Positions 35,302 to 45,436 are shown, numbered from the stretch's first letter. The stretch is 64,000 nt of DNA from Cognatundibacterium curvum (GCF_014284235.1 NZ_JACOGD010000007.1:1-64000); one strand, 5' to 3'. Translations and numbers: made by a program. Notes: generated by a model not told the origin, from the sequence alone.

Positions 35302-36060
35302 ATGCAACTTACCCCCACACTTGGGACAGAGAATCAAAGTCCCTATCAAGTCGAGTCCCGCAGGGAAATTATTTCACTGCTACGCGGGCTAAGTGACAGT
35401 AATCAGTTAATCAGCATGCTGATTAACGGGGGGGCTGAGGTTTTTATCACCTCTATTCTGCATATCGACGAAGCAGCCAATCTGGTCATCGTGGACAGTG
35501 CACCTGGTCAATTGGCGAACCAGCGTATTGCGGAAGCAAACCGTATCTCGTTTGAAGGCTTGCTGGACAAGATAGGCATACAATTCTCTGCAAACAAAGT
35601 CAGTATTTCGAGTTTTGAGAACCGGCCTTCTTTGCAATTTCCGATTCCTGCCACGTTGATACGCCTGCAAAGGCGCGAGTATTACCGCATCAATACGCCA
35701 CTCTCCACTCCGATCAAGGCTAATTTCCCGGTTGAAGTGGACGGCCGGATAGAAACGCTGAAGCTGACGCTAGTGGACATCAGCTGTGGTGGCATTGCTG
35801 TGCTGGATGAGAAAAAACTATTGGATGTGACCGTAGGCACGACCTACGATCATTGCAAAGTAGAGTTGCCGACTATCGGCCTGGTTGATGTGAGTCTGCA
35901 GGTCAGAAACTCTCAGGAGCTGGTTTTGCTGAATGGAAAATCGAACCGCCGTGTAGGTTGCCAGTTCATCAACCTGTCCAATGCAGTACTGGCCAGCGTT
36001 CAACGTTACATTATGAAACTGGAGCGGGAGCGCAATTCCAAATTAACTGGCATACGCTGA
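35302..36060 (+). CDS. ycgR: PilZ-domain flagellar brake protein YcgR
   Basis: A 252-residue c-di-GMP receptor. The N-terminal YcgR domain (about 1-115) precedes a PilZ domain with QRREYYRINTP (RxxxR) and DISCGGIAVL (D/NxSxxG), the c-di-GMP ligands. When loaded, YcgR slows the flagellar motor at FliG/FliM/MotA. The start at ATG 35302 (MQLTPTLG) avoids overlapping the FhlB gene; an open frame extends back to 35185. It lies between filament and basal-body genes, a sensible place for a motility brake. Confidence 0.88.
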   Translation: MQLTPTLGTENQSPYQVESRREIISLLRGLSDSNQLISMLINGGAEVFITSILHIDEAANLVIVDSAPGQLANQRIAEANRISFEGLLDKIGIQFSANKVSISSFENRPSLQFPIPATLIRLQRREYYRINTPLSTPIKANFPVEVDGRIETLKLTLVDISCGGIAVLDEKKLLDVTVGTTYDHCKVELPTIGLVDVSLQVRNSQELVLLNGKSNRRVGCQFINLSNAVLASVQRYIMKLERERNSKLTGIR

Positions 36061-36095
36061 TCCGCCCTCGCCTTTCCTGTCAATTTCGCGATCAT

Positions 36096-36461
36096 TCATA
36101 TCTGCATACTCATGATGTCATGGTATGCAGTCACCAGTTTATTTCTGACCTGTACCGTAGTCTGAAACGAGATATTTGCTTTTTGCATAGAGATCATGAC
36201 ATCGGACAGGCTGACTTTATCGTCACCCAACGCAAATTTACGCCCGAGCTCCTGAGAACTCATTTGCACCTCATTCACCTGATCAAGCGACGCCTTTAAG
36301 GCATCCGCAAAATCCAGTTTTTGTGGCGCTGTCGTTGCCGCCGCCCCTGTCGCGGCGCCAGCCAGATTCACACCAGCGCCAGCCTCCATTTTCGCTGCTG
36401 CATTACGCAACTGTGCCACCATTGCATCAATGCGGCTGCTATCTATGCCTGCGAGTTTCAT
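36096..36461 (-). CDS. fliE: Flagellar hook-basal body protein FliE
   Basis: A 121-residue junction protein linking the MS ring to the proximal rod. The conserved C-terminal part reads DFADALKASLDQVNEVQ, then LSDVMISMQKANISFQTTVQVRNKLVTAYHDIMSMQI. AAAGGAG five bases before ATG 36461 fixes the start; the frame continues upstream through a TTG. It is transcribed opposite to fliF and converges with ycgR 35 bases away. Confidence 0.93.
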   Translation of the reverse strand: MKLAGIDSSRIDAMVAQLRNAAAKMEAGAGVNLAGAATGAAATTAPQKLDFADALKASLDQVNEVQMSSQELGRKFALGDDKVSLSDVMISMQKANISFQTTVQVRNKLVTAYHDIMSMQI

Positions 36462-36827
36462 ATCAACTCCTTTATTCAATCTGTCAGCTTACTCAGCTTA
36501 ATCAACTCCGCCACAGGCAGTCACCGGATTACTGCATAAGCAAACAACCGGCATCCACGCTGATGAGCTGCTTCGCTGAGCGTCATTAAAGAATGTCCCA
36601 TGCAATAAGTTACCAGCTTCCGTCTGCTGCATATGCCAGAGTAAGCAGGGAAAATCCCCTTTATTCGGGACATCATTTTTTTTCGGTTAACGCAAAATAG
36701 CTAACAGAGAAAAACCATCTTGGTTTGGTGCGCGAAGCGTAAAACCGCTGCCATCAACCATTAACGCTTAAGCTGACGAGTATCATGTACCCACAATTTA
36801 TTGATTTTGCCGCGGTTGGAGTAAAGT
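36462..36827. other. Divergent fliE-fliF control region
   Basis: About 370 bases between the starts of divergent fliE and fliF; no gene. It should hold class-2 promoters. AACGCAAAATAGC at 36689-36701 resembles one half of an FlhDC box (AAYGGS-N2-3-AAATARCG), and an imperfect inverted repeat AAGCGTAA...TTAACGCTT spans 36735-36770. No sigma-54 element with correct GG-N10-GC spacing was found. Confidence 0.45.
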
Positions 36828-38561
36828 ATGGCCACAGCTGACACATTATTGAATCCGGAAGAGATCGTTGCTGAACCGCCACGCGTGTTCGGTATTCCAC
36901 AAACGCCGGGCATACGCATCGCGATGCTATCCGGCGGTGCCGCCCTGATCATAGCCATCATGGCCGGATTGTGGCTTTGGGGACAGCAACCTGAATACAA
37001 GGTGCTGTTTTCCAACTTTAATGACCGTGATGGCGGTGCGATTGTGGCATCGCTGCAGCAGATGAATGTGCCCTATAAGTATTCGGATGGCGGTAATGCA
37101 ATCCTGGTACCGGCCGCACAAGTACATGATGCACGTCTGAAGCTGGCGTCGCAGGGTCTGCCTAAGGGTGGCAATGTAGGCTTTGAACTGATGGAAAATC
37201 AAAAGCTGGGCATTTCTCAGTTTCTGGAACAAGTCAATTTCCAACGTGCTCTTGAAGGTGAACTGGCACGCTCTATCCAGGCGGTCTCCTCCGTACAGGC
37301 GGCGCGCGTGCATCTGGCCATTCCTAAGCAAAACGTCTTCATCCGCGACCAGCAAAAACCAACTGCGTCGGTATTACTGAACCTCTACCCGGGACGCAAT
37401 CTCGACCAGCAGCAGGTCAGCGCGATTCTGCATCTGGTTGCCAGCAGCGTACCGGAACTCTCTACTAAGAACGTATCAATCGTTGATCAGAATGGCACCC
37501 TGCTATCTGATATGAACCGCCAGGGTATAGGTGCTAACCTGGACCCATCCCAACTGAAATACGTACAGGAATACCAGCAAAACATTATCAAGCGGGTGGA
37601 ATCCATCATCGCCCCTATCGTTGGAGCGAACAATGTGCATGCGGAAGCAACCGCCGATATCGACTTCTCGAAAAGCGAGCAGGCAGCGGAAAGCTATCGC
37701 CCTAACTCGCCACCGGAAGCGTCGACCATACGCAGCCAGCAATCCAGCGAGACCTTTAACAAAAACAATAATCCATCCGGCGTTCCCGGTGCACTGACCA
37801 ATCAGCCACCGGTACCGGCAACCGCTCCTCTTGTTACCAGCACCACCACTGGCGCCAGCCAGGCTGCAGCAGCTGGTTTGGTACAGAAGGATTCGACCAT
37901 TAATTACGAAGTCGACAAGACCATACGCTACACACAGCAAGGCATGGGCGGCGTCAAGCGCCTGTCGGTTGCAGTCGTAGTCAACTACAAAAATGAAACC
38001 GACAAAAATGGCAAAGTCATCCCACGTGCGTTGACCGATGCAGAAAAAGCGCAGATTACCGATCTCGCACGGGAAGCAATGGGCTTTAATAAAGAACGCG
38101 GCGATACCTTAAGCGTTGCGAATAGTCCTTTTGTAGGTCCGGATAAAGAAAACCTGATTGATGCACCACTCTGGAAGCAACCAGAGAATATCCAGCTGGC
38201 CAAAGAACTGGGCCGTTACTTATTGCTTGCTGCAGTCATGGCTTACCTGTTCTTTGGCTACTTACGCCCTATCCTGTACAAGATCATGGGCAAAGACAAA
38301 GAGAAGGAAGAAGCCGAAGCCAAGGCAAAAGCAGAAGCCGAGGAAGCGGAACGCATCGCCGAGGAAGAACGTATCGCCGAAGAAGCCGCAGCCGCAGAAG
38401 AAGACGGTGCCGTGGTTCAGCTTTCCAGCGAGGAAGAACAACAAGTTGCTGGAAAACAAGCTACTATTTATGAGATGAATCTGGAACTTGCCCGTGAACT
38501 GGCCAAATCCGATCCAAGAATCGTCGCTAACGTGATTAAAAAGTGGGTGAACAATGAGTGA
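36828..38561 (+). CDS. fliF: Flagellar MS-ring protein FliF
   Basis: A 577-residue membrane ring protein, the base of the flagellar motor. Two membrane helices flank the periplasmic part: about residues 27-47 and about 468-485 (YLLLAAVMAYLFFGYL). Between them are the ring-building motifs EYKVLFSNFNDRDGGAIV, QVNFQRALEGELARSIQ and ARVHLAIPKQNVF. The C-terminal cytoplasmic tail, which binds FliG, is preceded by a Glu/Ala/Lys-rich stretch (about 490-530). It overlaps fliG by 8 bases and leads the large fliF-fliR run. Confidence 0.96.
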   Translation: MATADTLLNPEEIVAEPPRVFGIPQTPGIRIAMLSGGAALIIAIMAGLWLWGQQPEYKVLFSNFNDRDGGAIVASLQQMNVPYKYSDGGNAILVPAAQVHDARLKLASQGLPKGGNVGFELMENQKLGISQFLEQVNFQRALEGELARSIQAVSSVQAARVHLAIPKQNVFIRDQQKPTASVLLNLYPGRNLDQQQVSAILHLVASSVPELSTKNVSIVDQNGTLLSDMNRQGIGANLDPSQLKYVQEYQQNIIKRVESIIAPIVGANNVHAEATADIDFSKSEQAAESYRPNSPPEASTIRSQQSSETFNKNNNPSGVPGALTNQPPVPATAPLVTSTTTGASQAAAAGLVQKDSTINYEVDKTIRYTQQGMGGVKRLSVAVVVNYKNETDKNGKVIPRALTDAEKAQITDLAREAMGFNKERGDTLSVANSPFVGPDKENLIDAPLWKQPENIQLAKELGRYLLLAAVMAYLFFGYLRPILYKIMGKDKEKEEAEAKAKAEAEEAERIAEEERIAEEAAAAEEDGAVVQLSSEEEQQVAGKQATIYEMNLELARELAKSDPRIVANVIKKWVNNE

Positions 38562-39549
38562 TGACGGCGTACAGAAAGCAGCCACTTTTATGCTGGCTCT
38601 GGGTGAGGATGGCGCGGCTGAAGTAATGAAGTTTCTCGGCCCACGGGAAGTGCAAAAAATCGGTGCCGCGATGGCAACGATAGGCGCCATTCCGCATGAA
38701 AAAATTGCCAAGGTACTCGAAGAATTTAAAGCCGAAGCAGACGTCAGCTCTTCCGTTGGTCTGGATTCGGATGAGTATATCCGTAATGTCCTGACCAAAG
38801 CGCTGGGCGACGACAAGGCATCATCCCTGCTCAACCGCATCCTGGGCGGCAAAGACGCCAGCGGCATAGAAAGCCTGAAATGGATGGATTCACCCTCCGT
38901 CGCAGATCTGATCAAGAATGAGCATCCGCAAATTATCGCGACCATACTGGTGCATTTGGAAAGCGATCAGGCTTGCGAGATTCTGAACAATTTCTCTGAA
39001 CGTCTGCGTAATGATGTGGTGCTGAGGATCGCCACCCTGGATGGTATTCAGCCGACGGCGCTGCGCGAACTCAATGATGTACTGACCAAACTGCTGACTG
39101 GTAATGAAAGTCTGAAGAAAAAATCCATCGGTGGTGTGCGTGCTGCTGCCGAAATCCTGAACTTCATGAGTGGTGAAAACGAAGCCTCTGTGATGGACAA
39201 TCTGCGCAAATACGATGGCGATATGGCAGAAAAAATCATGGATGAAATGTTCGTCTTCGATAACATCATGGACATTGACGACAAAGGCATACAAATGCTG
39301 CTGCGTGAAGTCCAGTCCGACTCGCTGATCGTGGCGCTGAAAGGCGCTAATCCGGATATGCGTGAAAAGATCTTCCGCAATATGTCTGCGCGTGCGGCGG
39401 AAATGATGCGTGAAGATCTGGAATCCAAAGGCCCGGTACGTCTGTCTGAAGTTGAAACGCAGCAGAAACAAATCCTGCTGGTAGTCCGCCGTCTGGCCGA
39501 TGAAGGTCAGATTATGCTGGGCTCTAAAGGCGATGACGCGTATGTCTAG
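38554..39549 (+). CDS. fliG: Flagellar motor switch protein FliG
   Basis: A 331-residue C-ring protein that couples stator movement to rotation. The N-terminal FliF-binding domain has GVQKAATFMLALGEDGAAEVMKFL; the middle domain has NEHPQIIATILVHL (the EHPQ motif); the C-terminal torque domain has MDEMFVFDNIMDIDDKGIQMLLREV with the charged residues that face the stator. Length and architecture are standard. It overlaps both fliF and fliH by 8 bases. Confidence 0.97.
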   Translation: MSDDGVQKAATFMLALGEDGAAEVMKFLGPREVQKIGAAMATIGAIPHEKIAKVLEEFKAEADVSSSVGLDSDEYIRNVLTKALGDDKASSLLNRILGGKDASGIESLKWMDSPSVADLIKNEHPQIIATILVHLESDQACEILNNFSERLRNDVVLRIATLDGIQPTALRELNDVLTKLLTGNESLKKKSIGGVRAAAEILNFMSGENEASVMDNLRKYDGDMAEKIMDEMFVFDNIMDIDDKGIQMLLREVQSDSLIVALKGANPDMREKIFRNMSARAAEMMREDLESKGPVRLSEVETQQKQILLVVRRLADEGQIMLGSKGDDAYV

Positions 39550-40234
39550 TATTTTCCACAACCTCGATCCGGCCGCCTTCCGCCCTTGGGAGCTGACTTC
39601 GTTCGGGGATAAACATCCAAAAATAGAGCTGGATCCCATCCCGGCACCAGTTGCGGAAGTCCCGCTGGTTCCTATGCTGACAGAAGAAGAACTGGAAGCG
39701 GTGCGACAACAGGCGCGCCAGGAAGCTTATCAGGATGCGTATCAAAGCGCATTCGAACAAGGACTCCTGGATGGCAAAGAGCAGGCCTATGCCGAATCGC
39801 GTACAGAGATGCAGCAGGAATTACAGCATTTACAAGAGCTGGCCGCGAATTTCAGCACACAGCTGCAACACATGGGCAAGGAAACCGGTAAAGACTTGCT
39901 GGCTCTGGCCTTGGATCTGGCGCAAGCCATGCTCAGAACCCAAATTGAGATGCGGCCGGATGTCATATTGCGTATCGCTGAAGATGCGATTGCTCAACTG
40001 CCATCGCGCCAACAGGCAACCCAGATCCATGTACATCCTGATGATGCGGCTCAGGTACAGGAATTACTCACCCCTGCCCTGCAACAAATCGGCTGGCGCA
40101 TCAGCCCCGACGAACAAATCACCCGTGGTGGCTGCATGATAGAGACGCCACAAAACGTGATTGATGCCAGTCTGGAAAACCGCTGGCAAAAACTAAGTGC
40201 GCACATCACCGAACAACTGCAGGCACCGGACTGA
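39542..40234 (+). CDS. fliH: Flagellar export apparatus protein FliH
   Basis: A 230-residue negative regulator and stator of the ATPase FliI. ATG 39542 overlaps the fliG stop by 8 bases and begins [18 protein letters not shown]. The middle is Ala/Gln/Glu-rich, helical, with an [22 protein letters not shown] segment (GxxxG-like repeats are modest), and the C-terminal domain has [27 protein letters not shown] and [13 protein letters not shown]. It is followed by fliI after 5 bases. Confidence 0.92.
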   Translation: MSSIFHNLDPAAFRPWELTSFGDKHPKIELDPIPAPVAEVPLVPMLTEEELEAVRQQARQEAYQDAYQSAFEQGLLDGKEQAYAESRTEMQQELQHLQELAANFSTQLQHMGKETGKDLLALALDLAQAMLRTQIEMRPDVILRIAEDAIAQLPSRQQATQIHVHPDDAAQVQELLTPALQQIGWRISPDEQITRGGCMIETPQNVIDASLENRWQKLSAHITEQLQAPD

Positions 40235-40239
40235 AACAG

Positions 40240-41619
40240 ATGGAAGCTACCCTGACCCATGAGTGGCAATCGCTGCTGAAAACCAGCCAGTCCGGCATAC
40301 GTCCGTCCGACGATCTGGTAATCGCCGGACGCGTCACTAAAGTGACCGGTCTGGTGATGGAAGCAGTTGGTTTGCGCCTGCCAGTCGGCAGCGCCTGTGC
40401 CATCCATCTGGCGAACGGCTCACACATTGATGCCGAAGTGGTAGGCTTTGATGGTGATCGTCTGTTCCTGATGCCGCATAGTGACCTGGATGGTGTGACG
40501 CCGGGTGCACCCGTCTATGCCGAAGTGCTGTCCGCAGCGCAGCAGGCGCAGCGCAGACCGAATGACCGTAGCCGCCAGTTACCAGTTGGCTATCAGTTGT
40601 TGGGCCGCGTGGTCGATGGCAATGGACGGCCACTTGACACCCTGGGGCCACTCAATACCCAAGTCAGTGCGCCACTGGGAGCCAGAATTTACAACCCGCT
40701 CGAACGTGCACCTATCAGCGACACGCTGGATGTAGGCGTGCGCGCCATTAATAGCATGCTCAGTGTAGGCCGCGGACAAAGGTTGGGTTTATTCGCCGGT
40801 TCCGGCGTCGGTAAAAGTGTGCTGCTCGGCATGATGGCGCGCTATACCACGGCTGATGTGATTGTGGTCGGCCTGATCGGCGAACGGGGTCGCGAGGTCA
40901 AGGAATTTATTGAACAGATTCTGGGTGAAGAAGGTCTGGCGCGCTCGGCAGTGGTCGCCGCCCCCGCAGATGCGCCACCGTTACTACGTTTGCAAGGTGC
41001 TGCCTACGCCACCACCATCGCTGAGTTTTTCCGCGATCAGGGCCATAACGTCTTGCTGATTATGGATTCCCTGACCCGTTACGCGATGGCCCAACGTGAA
41101 ATTGCGCTGGCCATCGGTGAGCCGCCAGCGACCAAGGGCTATCCACCTTCAGTTTTCGCCAAGCTGCCGGTACTGGTTGAACGCGCAGGCAATGGCAAGG
41201 AAGGCGGCGGCTCTATCACGGCTTTCTATACTGTTTTGACTGAAGGCGATGATCAGCAAGATCCGATTGCGGATTCAGCCCGCGCGATTCTGGATGGCCA
41301 TATCGTGCTCAACCGTACGCTGGCAGAAGCTGGACACTATCCGGCGATTGATATTGAACAATCGATCAGCCGTGCCATGCACAGCATCACCACGCCAGAA
41401 CATCAGCAATTGTCGCGCAAGCTCAAACAGCTGTATTCGCGCTACGAACGCAGCCGGGATTTGATCAGTGTCGGCGCCTATGCGCCAGGCTCAGACCCTA
41501 TGCTGGACGAAGCGATACGGCTGCACCCGCACATTACCGCATTTTTGCAACAGAATATTCTGGAAAAATGCAGCATATCCGAGAGCTTAGCGGGACTTCA
41601 GGCTCTGTTTAACGCTTAG
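40240..41619 (+). CDS. fliI: Flagellum-specific ATP synthase FliI
   Basis: A 459-residue export ATPase similar to F1 beta. Walker A is GSGVGKS (residues 187-193), followed by [17 protein letters not shown] and Walker [17 protein letters not shown]. The hexamer supplies energy for type III flagellar export, together with FliH and FliJ whose genes flank it. Length is normal. Confidence 0.97.
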   Translation: MEATLTHEWQSLLKTSQSGIRPSDDLVIAGRVTKVTGLVMEAVGLRLPVGSACAIHLANGSHIDAEVVGFDGDRLFLMPHSDLDGVTPGAPVYAEVLSAAQQAQRRPNDRSRQLPVGYQLLGRVVDGNGRPLDTLGPLNTQVSAPLGARIYNPLERAPISDTLDVGVRAINSMLSVGRGQRLGLFAGSGVGKSVLLGMMARYTTADVIVVGLIGERGREVKEFIEQILGEEGLARSAVVAAPADAPPLLRLQGAAYATTIAEFFRDQGHNVLLIMDSLTRYAMAQREIALAIGEPPATKGYPPSVFAKLPVLVERAGNGKEGGGSITAFYTVLTEGDDQQDPIADSARAILDGHIVLNRTLAEAGHYPAIDIEQSISRAMHSITTPEHQQLSRKLKQLYSRYERSRDLISVGAYAPGSDPMLDEAIRLHPHITAFLQQNILEKCSISESLAGLQALFNA

Positions 41620-41652
41620 ATTTTCCTATGAGGCGACTATACTGAAATCATT

Positions 41653-42093
41653 ATGGCAGCGAAGTCTCCACTACAAACTCTGATTGAAATTGCGGAACGT
41701 GATACCGATGAGGCGGCCAAAACGCTGGGAAAAGCGATACGCGCGCATGAAGATACGCTGAGCAAGCTGAATTTGCTGCTGCAATACCGGGATGATTACG
41801 ATGCAAAATTCAGGGATGCCAGTGCGCGTGGCATCAATATTACGCAGTACGGCAACTTCATGAGTTTTCTGGCCAAACTGGATAGCGCAGTTGATGGGCA
41901 AAAGTTAGTGGTCAAAGACGCAGAGCGAAAAATTGAAATGGCGAAAATGAACTGGCAAGCCAATGAAAAAAAACGCTTGTCTTATAACACTCTGGATAAA
42001 CGTGCCGCATCCATCAGACAGGCCAAAGAAAGTAAGCGGGACCAGAAACAAACCGATGATTTTGCAGCACGCACTTATTTTTATAAACAATAG
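41653..42093 (+). CDS. fliJ: Flagellar export protein FliJ
   Basis: A 146-residue coiled-coil protein that forms the stalk of the FliI hexamer. SPLQTLIEIAERDTDEAAKTLGKAIRAHEDTLSKL and later SYNTLDKRAASIRQAKESKRDQKQTDDFAARTYF are the family pattern. It sits between fliI and fliK as usual. Confidence 0.92.
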   Translation: MAAKSPLQTLIEIAERDTDEAAKTLGKAIRAHEDTLSKLNLLLQYRDDYDAKFRDASARGINITQYGNFMSFLAKLDSAVDGQKLVVKDAERKIEMAKMNWQANEKKRLSYNTLDKRAASIRQAKESKRDQKQTDDFAARTYFYKQ

Positions 42094-42105
42094 TATTAGA
42101 TTTGA

Positions 42106-43704
42106 ATGAGCCGGATCATGCAAACCACGTTTATCAAGTCAGCCGCCGATTTACTACCCACGAATACCGCTGGGGGCAATAGCAAATCAGGCAGCAATCC
42201 GACCTCCTCTGCCACTTCATTTCAACAGCAATTCAGACAGGAATTAGCAAACCAGCAAACGGCCAAATCCACGCCTGTATCGCAGCCAGCGCCAGCCACA
42301 AACAATGCGCGCACAGCTACTGAAAATAAGGCAGAAAACGGCAACGCCAAACAGGTAGCGGATGAAGAACAAAAAGACGATACGCCACCAACACCACAAG
42401 CGACCGCCTTATCCAGTTTGCTGCAACAACTGATGCCTGCTGCTGAAGTACCCGGCACTGAAGCGCTGACACCGGCAACTGCACAAACCATGCGTGAACC
42501 CGGTAAGCTGATTGCAGATCCAGGCCAGCCAGATAACAGCGGTTCACTGGCATCCGTCTCTGCGTTGATACCGGCAACCACTCCAACGATGCGTGAACCC
42601 GGCAAGCTCATTGCTGATCCGGGCCAGCCAGAGAACAACCGTTCACTGGCATCCGTCTCTGGGCTGATACCGGCAACCACTCCAACGATGCGTGAACCCG
42701 GCAAGCTCATTGCTGATCCGGGCCAGCCAGACAAGAGCGATTCACTGACACCCATCTCAGCCCTGACACCGGCAACTGCGCAAGCTATGCGTGAACCAGG
42801 CAAACTGATCGCTGACCCTGGCAACCCTGATGCGGGCATTAATTCTGCGCTGGCCTTTCCGGGACAGGCATTGAGAACTGACATCAGCGATACCGCCAAA
42901 CAGAATCAGGTGCTGACGGCGGCAGCATTGGCTGCAGCCGGACAGGCAAGCCAGCGACCTGACAACGTGACTGAAAAAGGTCTGGACGAGCCACTCCGCA
43001 CAATGAAAAAAACTATCCCAGGCGATGCAAACTCACTGTCTGACCTGAAGCAGAATAAAGTCGATGACAAGTCAATTGCATTGCAAGCCGGCGCGGCGGG
43101 ACAAAAAACTGAAGAACGCCTGTCCTTCGCCAATACTCTGCGCAGCATCAGCCAAGAGCAGAACACAACTACAATCCCGGCTACAGTGACCCAAGCCAGC
43201 CCAGGATTTGCATCGTATGTGCAGACGGAGCAAGCCGTCCGTCCAGTGCAAATTCCCGTTGGTGTGCATCAGTCTGGCTGGGACAAGGCAATCGGTGAGC
43301 ATGTGATCAGCATGGCAGCCAGCAAGCTGCAACAGGCGGAGCTGTCTCTGAATCCACCTGAGCTGGGGCCGCTGAAAATCATACTCAGTCTGAATCAGGA
43401 TCAGGCCAATGCCACTTTCATTACAGCCCAGCCTGAAGTCAGACAGGCTCTGGAAGCCTCTATGCCCAAGCTGCGCGACATGATGAATGATGCGGGTATG
43501 CAATTGGCGGGATTTAATGTGCAGACCCAGTCGTCGCCATCAAGCCAAGGACAGGGTCAACAGCAGGCAAATACTGGCTTCCAGCCAGAAAACAGCCCGC
43601 GCCGGAACTCTGAAATTGTGCGAAATGATGCAGAAACAACGCGTAGTACAACAACAGCTGGCAGAGCCAGAACCAATCCGGGAGCAGTAGATACCTTTGC
43701 CTGA
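42106..43704 (+). CDS. fliK: Flagellar hook-length control protein FliK
   Basis: A 532-residue secreted ruler. The C-terminal switch domain (about 385-475) carries WDKAIGEHVISMAASKLQQAELSLNPPELGPLKIILSLNQDQANATFI, followed by a Gln/Asn/Arg-rich tail. The N-terminal ruler part is disordered and contains nearly four tandem repeats of 33 residues (core MREPGKLIADPGQP) at about residues 120-243. The start could also be ATG 42118 (MQTTFIK). Order fliJ-fliK-fliL is standard. Confidence 0.93.
   Translation: MSRIMQTTFIKSAADLLPTNTAGGNSKSGSNPTSSATSFQQQFRQELANQQTAKSTPVSQPAPATNNARTATENKAENGNAKQVADEEQKDDTPPTPQATALSSLLQQLMPAAEVPGTEALTPATAQTMREPGKLIADPGQPDNSGSLASVSALIPATTPTMREPGKLIADPGQPENNRSLASVSGLIPATTPTMREPGKLIADPGQPDKSDSLTPISALTPATAQAMREPGKLIADPGNPDAGINSALAFPGQALRTDISDTAKQNQVLTAAALAAAGQASQRPDNVTEKGLDEPLRTMKKTIPGDANSLSDLKQNKVDDKSIALQAGAAGQKTEERLSFANTLRSISQEQNTTTIPATVTQASPGFASYVQTEQAVRPVQIPVGVHQSGWDKAIGEHVISMAASKLQQAELSLNPPELGPLKIILSLNQDQANATFITAQPEVRQALEASMPKLRDMMNDAGMQLAGFNVQTQSSPSSQGQGQQQANTGFQPENSPRRNSEIVRNDAETTRSTTTAGRARTNPGAVDTFA
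42466..42837 (+). repeat. Tandem 99-bp in-frame repeat in fliK
   Basis: About 3.75 copies of a 99-bp unit coding for 33 residues with core MREPGKLIADPGQP; the second and third copies are almost identical in DNA, the outer ones have drifted. Because FliK measures hook length, gain or loss of a unit would change the ruler by 33 residues. Confidence 0.9.
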
Positions 43705-43922
43705 GCAGCAAACTGGAAATATTGCCAGTGAAACAGGTAAAATAAGAACCTGAAGCGATACGCAGGCATACGAACCAGTCATCGGTAGCGGCAACAAACA
43801 GTCAACGCCAGGATAAGCCTGAGCTAAGGGAGTTTCCCCCCTCTGTTTCACCGTTCACGCATGCCTTCGATATCGGATAATAGAGAAAATCGTGGCACGT
43901 CTTGCCAGATGAGAGGAAGAAC
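43705..43922. other. fliK-fliL intergenic region
   Basis: About 218 bases with no gene; the only large gap within fliF-fliR. It may carry an internal promoter for fliLMNOPQR, but no consensus with correct spacing was found. GAGAGGAAG just before ATG 43923 is the fliL ribosome-binding site. Confidence 0.4.
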
Positions 43923-44429
43923 ATGGCGAAAGCTCCTGCGAAAGCAGCACCGGATCACGGTGAACCCGCTGCTGGCGGCAAATCAAAGAAAAAACTGATC
44001 ATCATCATTGCTGCTGCAGTCGTTTTGCTGGCAGGTGTAGGTGGTGGAGCTGCTTTCTTTTTGTCTAAAAAATCAGCCAATAAAGAAAAAGAACACAAAG
44101 TGGAAGCGGCCAAGCCACCGGTCTTCCTGCCTATGGAACCGTTTACTGTCAATCTGCAGTCGACTGAAGGTGATAAGTATCTGCAGGTGACCATGACACT
44201 GCAGGTTGAAGGCCAGGATCAGGCTGATCTGATCAAAGCAAATATGCCGCAAGTGCGTAGCCGCCTGCTGTTGCTGTTGTCGAGTAAAGAAGCAAGCGAA
44301 ATCATTTCAACTGAGGGCAAAGAAAAACTGGTGGAAGAAATCGTTGAGAAAACTTCTCAGCCATTTACACCTAAGGGCGATCCGCAAAAAGTCGGCGGTG
44401 TGTTCTTCACTTCATTTGTCGTTCAATAA
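43923..44429 (+). CDS. fliL: Flagellar basal body-associated protein FliL
   Basis: A 168-residue single-pass membrane protein near the stator. A short cytoplasmic N-terminus rich in Ala/Lys leads to one helix (about 29-48, KKLIIIIAAAVVLLAGVGGGAAFFL); the periplasmic domain has FLPMEPFTVNLQ, YLQVTMTLQVE and RSRLLLLLSSKEASEI, typical of FliL. ATG 43923 is chosen from its GAGG site. Confidence 0.94.
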   Translation: MAKAPAKAAPDHGEPAAGGKSKKKLIIIIAAAVVLLAGVGGGAAFFLSKKSANKEKEHKVEAAKPPVFLPMEPFTVNLQSTEGDKYLQVTMTLQVEGQDQADLIKANMPQVRSRLLLLLSSKEASEIISTEGKEKLVEEIVEKTSQPFTPKGDPQKVGGVFFTSFVVQ

Positions 44430-44434
44430 GCATC

Positions 44435-45436
44435 ATGTCAGACAATTTTCTCTCCCAGGAAGAAGTTGATGCCCTTTTAAAGGGTGTCACGGGAGATCAG
44501 GATGACTCCCTCTCTCAGGAGGACACCTCTGGTGTCCGCCCATACAATCTCGCCACGCAAGAGCGTATCGTGCGTGGCCGTATGCCGACGCTGGAGATCA
44601 TCAATGAACGTTTTGCACGTCTGTTACGCATAGGCTTATTTAATTTTTTACGTCGCAGTGCCGAGGTTTCCGTCGGCACAGTGCGCGTGTCGAAATACAG
44701 TGAATTCATCCGCAATCTGGTGGTACCAACCAATCTGAATCTGGTGCACATGAAGCCTTTGCGCGGCACTTCGCTGATCGTGCTCGACCCGGGACTGGTA
44801 TTTTTATTGGTGGACAATCTGTTTGGCGGTGATGGACGCTTCCATACCAGGGTGGAAGGTCGCGACTTTACCCAGACAGAACAAAGGATCATTCACCGTA
44901 TTCTGGAAATCATTTTTGAAACCTATTCCAAATCCTGGGAACCCGTATATCCGATTGAATTTGAATATATACGCTCAGAAATGAACACGCAGTTCGCCAA
45001 CATTGCTACCCCAAATGAGGTAGTGGTCTCCACTACCTTCACGATAGAACTGGGGCCAGTCAGTGGCGAAATGCATATCTGCATGCCATACTCGACGATA
45101 GAGCCTATCCGCGATGTACTGACCAGCAGCCTGCAAGGTGAAACGCTGGAAGTGGATAAACGCTGGGTACGTCTGATGACGCAGCAGATACAGATTGCAG
45201 AAGTCGAACTGGTGGCAGATCTGGGTACCACCCGCGTCACACTGGGCGACATCCTGAATATGAAAGAGGGAGATGTGATACCGCTCAGCGTGCCTGAGAT
45301 CATCTCAGCTAAAGTGGACGGCACCCCGGTCATGGAATGTAAGTATGGTGTTTTTAATGGTCAATATGCCTTACGCGTGGAAAAGCTGCTCAGCTCCAGC
45401 GTACAGGAAGTAGCACAAGGAGAAAATCATGGATGA
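44435..45436 (+). CDS. fliM: Flagellar motor switch protein FliM
   Basis: A 333-residue C-ring protein that binds phospho-CheY and FliG. The N-terminal CheY-binding peptide is LSQEEVDALLKGV; the middle domain has RMPTLEIINERFARLLR and GTSLIVLDPGLVFLLVDNLFGGDGR; the C-terminal SpoA domain follows. It overlaps fliN by 8 bases. Confidence 0.97.
   Translation: MSDNFLSQEEVDALLKGVTGDQDDSLSQEDTSGVRPYNLATQERIVRGRMPTLEIINERFARLLRIGLFNFLRRSAEVSVGTVRVSKYSEFIRNLVVPTNLNLVHMKPLRGTSLIVLDPGLVFLLVDNLFGGDGRFHTRVEGRDFTQTEQRIIHRILEIIFETYSKSWEPVYPIEFEYIRSEMNTQFANIATPNEVVVSTTFTIELGPVSGEMHICMPYSTIEPIRDVLTSSLQGETLEVDKRWVRLMTQQIQIAEVELVADLGTTRVTLGDILNMKEGDVIPLSVPEIISAKVDGTPVMECKYGVFNGQYALRVEKLLSSSVQEVAQGENHG

Noticed and set aside
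36462-36827. Sigma-54 promoter for fliE or fliF
   Set aside because: The best candidate, TGGTAACTTATTGCA on the minus strand, has a GG-to-GC spacing of 9 instead of 10; no other match was seen.
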